In this document: positions 7,475 to 12,543 of the stretch, one piece after another
Position numbering within the stretch: position 1 is the first letter of the stretch
Layout of the letters: each line of letters starts with the position of its first letter
Source of the DNA: an uncultured Acidimicrobiaceae bacterium
Lineage (GTDB): Bacteria; Actinomycetota; Acidimicrobiia; Acidimicrobiales; Ilumatobacteraceae
Direction of reading: 5' to 3'
NCBI GenBank assembly: GCA_903919215.1
Contig: CAIXHI010000043.1
Span: 1-12,543 of the forward strand
DNA: 12,543 nucleotides
The notes under the pieces: model-generated
What the model was told of the DNA's origin: nothing
Seen by the model: only the letters and a program-made list of their open reading frames with translations
Database searches by the model: none
Made by a program: the position numbers and the translations under genes

Positions 7475-8278
7475 ATGACCCGAAGTTGGCTGTACGTGCC
7501 GGGCGACCGCCCCGACCGCATTGGGAAGGCGCTCACGTCCGACGCCGACGCGGTCATCATCGACCTCGAGGACGCGGTGAAGCCCGATGGTAAGTCCGCC
7601 GCCCGACTTCACGCGACGGCAGCACTCGCGGGCGACAGCCGCCCGCAGCGTTGGGTGCGCATCAACCACGGTGACGAAGGGCGTCGCGATCTGGAGGCAC
7701 TCGCGAGCGCCGCAACGCGACCCGAGGGCCTGGTGCTCGCGAAGTGCGAGTCGGCGGCATGGATCACCGAAGTGCACTGGTCGCTCCCCGGTATCGCTGT
7801 CGCTCCGCTCGTGGAGACCGCCGCCGCGCTGCGCGATCTTGACGCGATCGTTGCCGCCCATGGGGTCACGTGCTGCCACCTCGGCGAGGTCGACCTGCTC
7901 GCCGACCTGGGCGGCCGACTTCCCGGCGGGCAGGGACTGATCGATCACGCACGGGTGCGTCTGGTGATCACCTGCGCGGCCGCCGGTCTGGCCGCACCCG
8001 TCGGAGGTGTGCACCTACAGATCGACGACCTCGAATTGCTGGCCAGCACGACGACGGAACTCGCGGATCTCGGCTTCGCGGGCCGTGCCGTCATCCACCC
8101 CTCGCACTGTGCCCCGGTCAACACCGCGTTCAGCCCGTCGTCCGCCGATGTGGAATGGGCCCGCGAGGTGCTGACCCTGCTCGACGGCAGCGCCGGGGCG
8201 GTGCGTGATGCATCGGGTCAGATGATCGACGAGGCCGTCGCCCGCCGCGCCCGGCGGATCCTCGCTGCGCTCAGCTGA
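7475..8278 (+). CDS. CoA-ester lyase of the HpcH/HpaI aldolase / CitE family
   Basis: The protein has 267 residues and a TIM-barrel fold. The family cleaves 3-hydroxyacyl-CoA-type esters such as malyl-, citramalyl- or beta-methylmalyl-CoA using Mg2+, or runs the reverse condensation. Signatures are SWLYVPGDRPDRIGKAL (4-20), ADAVIIDLEDAV (24-35), VRIN (61-64, Arg62 a probable substrate ligand), the metal-binding Glu114 in PLVETAAAL and Asp140 in GEVDLLADLG, and GFAGRAVIHPSHCAPVN (200-216). The ATG at 7475 has GGAAA about 5 nt upstream. Only 11 nt separate it from the dehydrogenase, so they form a two-gene operon; an acyl-CoA oxidised by the first, then hydrated elsewhere, could be cleaved by this enzyme, though that pathway is inference. 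True citrate lyase is unlikely because no alpha or gamma subunit gene is nearby. Its last 8 bases overlap the convergent rfbD. Confidence 0.9.
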   Translation: MTRSWLYVPGDRPDRIGKALTSDADAVIIDLEDAVKPDGKSAARLHATAALAGDSRPQRWVRINHGDEGRRDLEALASAATRPEGLVLAKCESAAWITEVHWSLPGIAVAPLVETAAALRDLDAIVAAHGVTCCHLGEVDLLADLGGRLPGGQGLIDHARVRLVITCAAAGLAAPVGGVHLQIDDLELLASTTTELADLGFAGRAVIHPSHCAPVNTAFSPSSADVEWAREVLTLLDGSAGAVRDASGQMIDEAVARRARRILAALS

Positions 8279-9125
8279 GCAGGTTCTGCACAACCTCGCG
8301 CAGCGGTTCGCGAAAGTCGCGCAGCGGCGCGTACCCGGCAGCACGCAAGACCGCGTTGTCGAGCACACTGTTTGCCGGTCGATGAGCGGGGCGCTGCGGC
8401 TGCAGTTCGGCCGTGGCGATCGGCTGCACCATTGCCGTGTCCTTCCCCATCGCGCTGACGACCTCCATGGCGAACTCGTACCACGACACGACACCTTGGT
8501 TCGTGGCGTGCACCACCCCGCTCAACCGATCCAGCGCAATGCGTCGCAGCACCGCGGCCAGGTCGGCGGTGAACGTGGGGTGACCTACTTGGTCGTCGAC
8601 GAACTGCAGCTGCGTCCGCTCGTTCGCCAGGCGCATGATCGTCTTCACCATGTTGTTGCCGTGCTCGCCGCTCACCCACGAGGTTCGCACCACGGCAGCG
8701 TTGGTTCCGAGGACAGCGGCTTCGCGCTCGCCGGCGAGTTTGCTCCACCCGTACACGCTGCGCGGGTGCGTGGCGTCCCATTCCGAGTAGGCGCCGTGCA
8801 GCGTGCCGTCGAAGACGTAGTCGGTGCTGATCTGCACGAGGTGTGCATCGGTGCGAGCACATGCCTCGGCCAGCCAGCGCACCGCGAGACCGTTCGCCGA
8901 ATGTGCCCGCTGAGGGTCGCCTTCGCAGGCGTCGACAGCCGTCCATGACGCGCAGTTCACCACCACCTCAGGGGCCAGCGTGGTCACGGCTGAAAGCACG
9001 GCCGAACGCGACTCGATATCGAGTCCGGCACGGTCAAACGCCAGCACATCGTCACCCGCAGCGGTGCAATGGCGCATCAGGTCGGTGCCGAGTTGACCGC
9101 GGGCACCGGTGATCAACACACGCAT
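8271..9125 (-). CDS. rfbD: dTDP-4-dehydrorhamnose reductase
   Basis: This NAD(P)H-dependent short-chain dehydrogenase-type enzyme reduces dTDP-4-dehydro-L-rhamnose to dTDP-L-rhamnose, the final step of rhamnose donor synthesis, in the cytoplasm. The 284 residues match the usual family length. Visible features are the dinucleotide loop GARGQLG (7-13), VVVNCASWTAVDACE (54-68), QISTDYVFDG (98-107) and the catalytic Tyr125-x3-Lys129 in YGWSK. DDQVGHPTFTADLA follows in the substrate domain. I chose the ATG at 9125 because MRVLITGARGQLG is the standard N-terminus and because it overlaps the rfbB stop by one base (TGATG), which indicates translational coupling; a longer frame starting at 9161 would extend into rfbB. 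The 3' end overlaps the convergent CoA-ester lyase gene by 8 bp. Confidence 0.96.
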   Translation of the reverse strand: MRVLITGARGQLGTDLMRHCTAAGDDVLAFDRAGLDIESRSAVLSAVTTLAPEVVVNCASWTAVDACEGDPQRAHSANGLAVRWLAEACARTDAHLVQISTDYVFDGTLHGAYSEWDATHPRSVYGWSKLAGEREAAVLGTNAAVVRTSWVSGEHGNNMVKTIMRLANERTQLQFVDDQVGHPTFTADLAAVLRRIALDRLSGVVHATNQGVVSWYEFAMEVVSAMGKDTAMVQPIATAELQPQRPAHRPANSVLDNAVLRAAGYAPLRDFREPLREVVQNLLS

Positions 9126-10090
9126 CAGATACCGGCCTTGGCCTTCAACGGCTCCCACCACCAGCGGTTATCGCGATACCAACGAACGGTCTCGTCGATC
9201 GCCTGCTCGAACGTGCGCTCGACCTGCCACCCGAGTGCCGTGATCTTGTCGATGTTCACCGAGTAGCGACGGTCGTGGCCCAAGCGGTCGGCGACAGGAC
9301 GGATCGCCGACTCGTCGCGACCACACAGCTGCAGCAGCGTGTACGTGAGCTCGCGGTTGGTGATCTCGTGGTGCGCTCCGATGTTGTACACCTCGCCCAC
9401 GACACCGTGCTGCAGTACGAGGTGTGCAGCCCGGTTGTGGTCCTCCACATGAATCCAGTCGCGCACGTTGCCGCCGTCGCCATACAGGGGCACCTGCTGG
9501 CCATCGAGCAGGTTCGTGGTGAACAACGGAATGACCTTCTCGGGGAACTGGTACGCGCCGTAGTTGTTGCTACAACGGGTGACCACCACCGGCAGATCAT
9601 GAGTGGTGACATAGCTCAGGGCGATGAGGTCGCTGCCGGCCTTCGAGGCGCTGTAGGGCGAGCGCGGCGTGAGGCGATCGGTCTCGCTGAACGAGCCGAC
9701 ATCGATACTGCCGTACACCTCGTCGGTGCTGATGTGCAGGAACCGGCCGACGCCCACCTGGCGGGCAACGTCGCAGACGACGTTCGTACCGAAGCAGTTC
9801 GTACGGACGAACGCGTACGGGTCGGCGATGCTGCGATCGACGTGGCTCTCGGCGGCGAAGTGCACCACCGCCTCGTGTCCGTCCATCGCCTGCAGCACAG
9901 CTTCCTGGTCGCAGATGTCGGCATGCACGAACCGGCAACGCGGGTTCTCGAGCACGTCGCGAATGCTCTCGAGGTTGCCCGCGTACGTGAGCGCGTCGAA
10001 GATCGTGACCTCGTCGTCGCTGTTGGCGAGCACCCAGCGCACGTAATTGGAACCGATGAATCCGGCCGCGCCGGTGACGAACAGTTTCAT
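9125..10090 (-). CDS. rfbB: dTDP-glucose 4,6-dehydratase
   Basis: This NAD-dependent extended short-chain dehydrogenase converts dTDP-D-glucose to dTDP-4-dehydro-6-deoxy-D-glucose, the second step of dTDP-L-rhamnose synthesis. The 321 residues show the NAD loop GAAGFIG (7-13), HFAAESHVDRSI (77-88), the catalytic Thr122-Asp123-Glu124 in HISTDEVYG, Tyr146-x3-Lys150 in YSASK, RCSNNYGAYQFPEKVIPL (172-189) and YGDGGNVRDWIHVEDH (203-218), all as expected for an active enzyme. The ATG at 10090 follows the rfbC stop by one base, with GAGG about 7 nt upstream lying inside the end of rfbC. It is the middle gene of rfbC-rfbB-rfbD. The usual partner rfbA, which makes dTDP-glucose, is not in the window. 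Confidence 0.97.
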   Translation of the reverse strand: MKLFVTGAAGFIGSNYVRWVLANSDDEVTIFDALTYAGNLESIRDVLENPRCRFVHADICDQEAVLQAMDGHEAVVHFAAESHVDRSIADPYAFVRTNCFGTNVVCDVARQVGVGRFLHISTDEVYGSIDVGSFSETDRLTPRSPYSASKAGSDLIALSYVTTHDLPVVVTRCSNNYGAYQFPEKVIPLFTTNLLDGQQVPLYGDGGNVRDWIHVEDHNRAAHLVLQHGVVGEVYNIGAHHEITNRELTYTLLQLCGRDESAIRPVADRLGHDRRYSVNIDKITALGWQVERTFEQAIDETVRWYRDNRWWWEPLKAKAGI

Positions 10091-10091
10091 G

Positions 10092-10643
10092 TCAGGTCCT
10101 CATCGGCCAGTACGGACGCCGACCAGCCGGCAGGTCGGCGCGCAACGGATTGTTCCGATCACGTTCGGAAAGGATCGGTTCGGCGACACCCCAATCGGCT
10201 CCGATCAGCGGATCGTTCCACAGCACACCCAACTCATCGGCGGGGTTGTAGTACCCGTCGACCAGGTAGGTCATGACGACATCGGTGAGAGCGGAGAACC
10301 CGTGCGCGACACCCGGCGGGATGTACACGCCGAGGTGGTTCTCGCCGGAGATGTCGATGGTCTGCGTGGCCCCGTCGGTGGGGCCGCCTTCGCGTAGATC
10401 GTGCAGTACGACGCGGATCGTGCCGACCGGCGTGTACCAATAGTCGGCCTGGTGCAGGTGGTAATGCAGACCCACCAGTGCACCCTGCTGCTTGTTGGAG
10501 CGGTTGCTCTGCAGCATCTCGCGGGCGTTCGGGAACCACTCGCGACGGTAGGTCTCGATGAACAGGCCGCGCTGATCGCCGTGAATCGACGGCTCGACCA
10601 CGTGAACCCCAGCGATCAGGTCGCTCTCTCGTACGTTCGACAT
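10092..10643 (-). CDS. rfbC: dTDP-4-dehydrorhamnose 3,5-epimerase family protein
   Basis: The 183-residue cupin-fold protein should epimerise C3 and C5 of dTDP-4-dehydro-6-deoxyglucose between the RfbB and RfbD reactions. Features in order are HGDQRGLFIETYRREWF (21-37), LVGLHYHLHQADYW (56-69), HDLREGGPTDG (81-91), GVYIPPGVAHGFSAL (105-119), YLVDGYYNPADELGVLWNDP (126-145) and LSERD (158-162). His60 and Asp162 match the catalytic His-Asp pair, and Tyr131/Tyr132 match the Tyr region. The usual RGLHYQ is VGLHYH, and the following Lys of the Q-x-K stretch is Asp67, so substrate contacts differ from the textbook enzyme. Its position beside rfbB and rfbD supports the rhamnose role, but a different epimerase activity is possible. 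The ATG at 10643 has no Shine-Dalgarno; CATACT lies 7 nt upstream. Confidence 0.88.
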   Translation of the reverse strand: MSNVRESDLIAGVHVVEPSIHGDQRGLFIETYRREWFPNAREMLQSNRSNKQQGALVGLHYHLHQADYWYTPVGTIRVVLHDLREGGPTDGATQTIDISGENHLGVYIPPGVAHGFSALTDVVMTYLVDGYYNPADELGVLWNDPLIGADWGVAEPILSERDRNNPLRADLPAGRRPYWPMRT

Positions 10644-10650
10644 CGTGTCA

Positions 10651-10656
10651 AGTATG
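10651..10656 (-). promoter_or_regulatory. Possible -10 element (CATACT) before rfbC
   Basis: CATACT on the minus strand matches TATAAT at four of six positions, including the important second A and last T. It ends 7 nt before the rfbC ATG, in the 24-bp gap after the LCP gene. With no Shine-Dalgarno visible for rfbC, a leaderless or nearly leaderless promoter is plausible. A TTGACA occurs between this site and the ATG but is too close to the start to act as a -35 for it. Confidence 0.25.
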
Positions 10657-10667
10657 GCCCGCCGAGC

Positions 10668-11657
10668 TCAGGAACCCGGTGCGGGCTCTGGGCCGATGCC
10701 GCGGAAATAGCTCAGCACGGCGTCGGCGCCGTCGCCCAGGACGAGCACGTCGGCGCCACCGATCCTCGTTGGCACCACTGGCAACGAGTAGGTCACCAAT
10801 CCAGCATCAACCGCCGTGCGCAAGGTGGACGCAGCATCGATCGGGTCGAGATCGCTATCGATCGCGATAGCGGCCGCCACCGAATGCACAAGACCGCCCG
10901 CCTGAAACGGGTCGGTCTTCACCCGGTCGAGCGCCGTTCGTAGCGTGCGGTTGACGAAGTCGCGCTGTCGCTTCGACCGACCGAGGTCGCTCGTGGGGTC
11001 TTCCGTCCAGGTGCCGTCGCGCAGCTCCTCGTAGTGGCGGCTGCGCGCGTACGCCAACGCAGCGGTGCCATTCAGCAAGTGACAACCGGCGACGGGGATA
11101 TCGAGACCAGTGTTCTTGTCGCGAGCCGGCAGGTCGAAGCACACCACAACACCGCCCAGCGCATCGACGAGCGTCTTGAAACCGGAGAAATCGACCTCCA
11201 CGTAATGGTGGACCGGCAACTGGAGCGCTTCCTGGACCGCAGTGACCAGCGCGGCCGCGCCATCGTTGTAGGCGCCGTTGATCCGACCCGTACGAACCGA
11301 CGTCGTGACGTACAGGTCGCGCGGGATCGAGAGCAGTGCGGCATGACCGCTGTTGCGGTCAATACGCAACACCATGATCGTGTCACTGCGGTTGCCGGTG
11401 ACATCGCCAGCCGAGCCTCCCGTGTTGGGGTCGCCCGCGGCTCGGCTGTCGCTGCCGACCAACAGGTAGTTGTCGACGACCGAACTGTGCGGACTCAGCA
11501 CCGCAGCAACAGCTTTCACCCGCGGCACGTCGCCAACGGCTCGATGCGCAGCGGCGAACGTTCCCGCGGCACCTGCCACGGTGGTGCACAGCGCCACCAC
11601 CAGCAGGCCGCGCACGCGCCGGGGACGGCGCAACGGGGTGGTGTCGATCGCCAGCAC
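10668..11657 (-). CDS. LytR-CpsA-Psr (LCP) family protein, probable cell-wall glycopolymer ligase
   Basis: LCP enzymes act on the outer face of the membrane and move lipid-linked glycopolymers onto peptidoglycan. This 329-residue protein has a basic N-terminus (RRPRRVR, 10-16), one membrane segment at about 17-38, then the LCP domain: NYLLVGSDSRAAG (63-75), RSDTIMVLRID (90-100), LLSIPRDLYV (108-117), YVEVDFSGFKTLVDALGGV (152-170), LAYARSRHYEE (201-211) and DLGRSKRQRDFVNRTL (224-239). Asp70, Arg90, Asp92, Arg113 and Arg205/Arg207 match the charged residues that bind the lipid pyrophosphate and Mg2+. Cys173 and Cys192 could form a disulfide. The start is GTG at 11657, with no close Shine-Dalgarno but a TACCCT 6 nt upstream, suggesting leaderless expression. 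The adjacent rhamnose genes suggest that it attaches a rhamnose-containing polymer. Confidence 0.93.
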   Translation of the reverse strand: MLAIDTTPLRRPRRVRGLLVVALCTTVAGAAGTFAAAHRAVGDVPRVKAVAAVLSPHSSVVDNYLLVGSDSRAAGDPNTGGSAGDVTGNRSDTIMVLRIDRNSGHAALLSIPRDLYVTTSVRTGRINGAYNDGAAALVTAVQEALQLPVHHYVEVDFSGFKTLVDALGGVVVCFDLPARDKNTGLDIPVAGCHLLNGTAALAYARSRHYEELRDGTWTEDPTSDLGRSKRQRDFVNRTLRTALDRVKTDPFQAGGLVHSVAAAIAIDSDLDPIDAASTLRTAVDAGLVTYSLPVVPTRIGGADVLVLGDGADAVLSYFRGIGPEPAPGS

Positions 11658-11663
11658 GGGCCG

Positions 11664-11669
11664 AGGGTA
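11664..11669 (-). promoter_or_regulatory. -10 element (TACCCT) of a probable leaderless promoter for the LCP gene
   Basis: TACCCT on the minus strand fits TANNNT and ends exactly 6 nt before the GTG at 11657, the same geometry as upstream of the C11 peptidase gene. It lies in the 36-bp gap after birA. A GGGGGAG is present upstream but too far from the GTG (about 15 nt) for normal ribosome binding. No -35 is recognised, so LCP could instead be read through from birA. Confidence 0.4.
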
Positions 11670-11693
11670 CTGCTCCCCCGCCCGGCGAATCGG

Positions 11694-12413
11694 TCACTCG
11701 TTGGCGATGCGTAGGTGCACGATATCGCCCACTGCGAACCGCCGACTCTTGCCCACATCGTCCACGACCACGAGTTGGCCGTCAGGGTCGACGTCGACAG
11801 CGACACCCTCCACCATCCCGTCAGGGAGTTCCACGCGCACTCGACGACCGATCGTGCCCAGGCGGTCGCGATACATCAGCCAGACATCCTCGGGCAGGTC
11901 GTCGTAGGCACGCAGCATCTCGGCGAGCAGATCGAGTGGTTGCACATCGTGCCCCACCTGCGCCGCGCCTTCGGGTGCCCACCCGACGTTGATGCCAATG
12001 CCGACCACTACCGCCGGTTGCGGCCCGAGGTACGCCTGGGCCAGCACCCCGGCCAGTTTCACATCGTCCAGCAGTAGGTCGTTCGGCCATTTCAGCGACG
12101 GTCGCACTCCGGCAAGCCGCTCACAGGCGACTGCGGCCGCCAACGCCACGCGTTGCGTCAGCACGTGTGGATCGGCCGGAATCTCACGGAAGAGCAACGA
12201 CACCAACAGGTTTGCGCCCGCGGGCGCGTCCCACCGACGGTCGAGCCGACCTCGGCCAGCGGTTTGGTGGCGGGCCACGAGGACCGATCGATCTGGGGCG
12301 CCTGCGGCGGCCGCAGCCAGCAGGTCGGCGTTCGTACTCCCCGTCTCGTCGACCACCTGGACATGCCAGCGAAACGGCCATTTGGACAGCGAGGTGGCAT
12401 TTGGGGTGTCCAT
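11694..12413 (-). CDS. birA: Biotin-[acetyl-CoA-carboxylase] ligase, short form without DNA-binding domain
   Basis: This enzyme activates biotin with ATP and attaches it to the lysine of biotin carrier domains. The 239 residues contain only the catalytic and C-terminal domains: DETGSTNADLL (22-32), the biotinyl-AMP loop TAGRGRLDRRW (51-61), KWPNDLLL (108-115), KLAGVL (119-124, with Lys119 at the catalytic lysine position), VVVGIGINVG (135-144) and a C-terminal SH3-like part ending in VGDIVHLRI. There is no N-terminal helix-turn-helix, so it is a class I ligase and should not repress biotin genes itself. I chose the ATG at 12413; an in-frame extension to 12512 would run across the divergent carboxylase start. 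No Shine-Dalgarno is visible. Its divergent neighbour is a biotin carboxylase, whose carrier domain or partner is the likely substrate. Confidence 0.96.
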   Translation of the reverse strand: MDTPNATSLSKWPFRWHVQVVDETGSTNADLLAAAAAGAPDRSVLVARHQTAGRGRLDRRWDAPAGANLLVSLLFREIPADPHVLTQRVALAAAVACERLAGVRPSLKWPNDLLLDDVKLAGVLAQAYLGPQPAVVVGIGINVGWAPEGAAQVGHDVQPLDLLAEMLRAYDDLPEDVWLMYRDRLGTIGRRVRVELPDGMVEGVAVDVDPDGQLVVVDDVGKSRRFAVGDIVHLRIANE

Positions 12414-12432
12414 TCCGTAAAGATTGGCACCT
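12414..12432. promoter_or_regulatory. 19-bp divergent intergenic region between birA and the biotin carboxylase gene
   Basis: Only 19 bp separate the birA ATG from the likely GTG start of the carboxylase gene. The gap holds one A/T-rich stretch, TAAAGATT at 12418-12425 on the plus strand, the only sequence there that could serve as an overlapping -10 region. No perfect TANNNT with 6-nt spacing exists for either gene, and neither has a Shine-Dalgarno. Any -35 elements must lie inside the opposing coding sequence. Confidence 0.4.
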
Positions 12433-12543
12433 GTGCTGAAAAAGATCCTGATCGCCAACCGTGGAGAGATCGCTGTACGAGTTATCCGGGCTGCCCGGGA
12501 ACTCGGTATCAAGACCGTCGCGGTCTACAGCGAACTCGACCGC
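12433..12543 (+). CDS. Biotin carboxylase / acyl-CoA carboxylase alpha subunit (N-terminus only)
   Basis: Only 37 codons are present before the right edge. The translation KKILIANRGEIAVRVIRA, followed by AARELGIKTVAVYSELD, is the hallmark N-terminus of the biotin carboxylase domain, which carboxylates biotin using ATP and bicarbonate. In actinobacteria this usually opens an acetyl-/propionyl-CoA carboxylase alpha chain carrying its own biotin carrier domain, but a stand-alone AccC or a pyruvate carboxylase begins the same way. The GTG at 12433 is the most likely start; an in-frame TTG at 12424 is possible and a TAA at 12418 rules out anything earlier. No Shine-Dalgarno is visible. The divergent birA supports a biotin enzyme. 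Confidence 0.93.
   Translation, partial: MLKKILIANRGEIAVRVIRAARELGIKTVAVYSELDR

Noticed and set aside
9275..10276. Plus-strand open frame of 333 codons antisense to rfbB and part of rfbC
   Set aside because: It mirrors the codon phase of rfbB, shows no recognisable motif, and rfbB is unambiguous with all catalytic residues present.
10646..10651. Perfect TTGACA hexamer on the minus strand just before rfbC
   Set aside because: As a -35 it would need a -10 about 17 nt downstream, inside rfbC, where no TANNNT-like hexamer occurs at that spacing.
12414..12512. Longer birA start at 12512
   Set aside because: It would add 33 residues overlapping the divergent carboxylase coding sequence, whose N-terminus is unmistakable. 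The added residues do not resemble a BirA helix-turn-helix.
1..12543. CRISPR arrays, insertion sequences, tRNA or rRNA genes, phage genes
   Set aside because: Reading through both strands I saw no regularly spaced repeats, transposase motifs, terminal inverted repeats or RNA-gene-like sequence.

Overview
The window comes from a high-GC bacterium that reads like an actinobacterium. Codon third positions are strongly G/C and GTG starts are common. Several genes at the head of transcription units have no visible Shine-Dalgarno sequence, and two of these have a TANNNT -10 element exactly 6 nt before the start codon, as in actinobacterial leaderless promoters. The gene content (a LytR-CpsA-Psr protein beside dTDP-rhamnose genes, a stand-alone BirA divergent from a biotin carboxylase, FadE-type and CitE-like enzymes) fits Actinobacteria. 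The class Acidimicrobiia is my best guess, from remembered protein families only. Coding density is very high and no gene-free stretch exceeds 100 bases.

Layout from right to left on the minus strand. A biotin carboxylase-type subunit (plus strand, cut by the right edge) diverges from birA across only 19 bp. Leftwards from birA runs a tight co-directional series: birA, an LCP-family protein, rfbC, rfbB and rfbD, with gaps of 36 and 24 bp, then 1 bp, then a 1-base overlap. It carries three of the four dTDP-L-rhamnose steps plus a probable cell-wall polymer ligase; rfbA is absent. rfbD meets, tail to tail, a two-gene plus-strand unit: an acyl-CoA dehydrogenase and a CitE/HpcH-like CoA-ester lyase. 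The two stop codons lie inside one shared 8-bp palindrome.

Divergent from the acyl-CoA dehydrogenase, a minus-strand gene encodes a large predicted lipoprotein with a clostripain-type (C11) peptidase domain. Downstream of it are three GT4-fold glycosyltransferases joined by ATGA overlaps, and then a membrane-anchored protein of unknown function that runs off the left edge.

Functionally the window has two themes. One is a cell-envelope polysaccharide: dTDP-rhamnose supply, three glycosyltransferases to build a glycan, an LCP enzyme that could attach it to the wall, and a surface lipoprotein peptidase and a membrane-anchored protein nearby. The other is acyl-CoA metabolism: the dehydrogenase/lyase pair and the biotin enzyme with its ligase. 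I see no mobile elements, CRISPR arrays, rRNA or tRNA genes, or clear terminators. I found no clear candidate for a wholly new system. The points most worth a second look are the 19-bp birA/carboxylase divergence, the leaderless-type starts, the palindromic convergent stop overlap, the altered RfbC active-site stretch, and the acyl-CoA dehydrogenase whose catalytic base appears to sit at the helix-G position.
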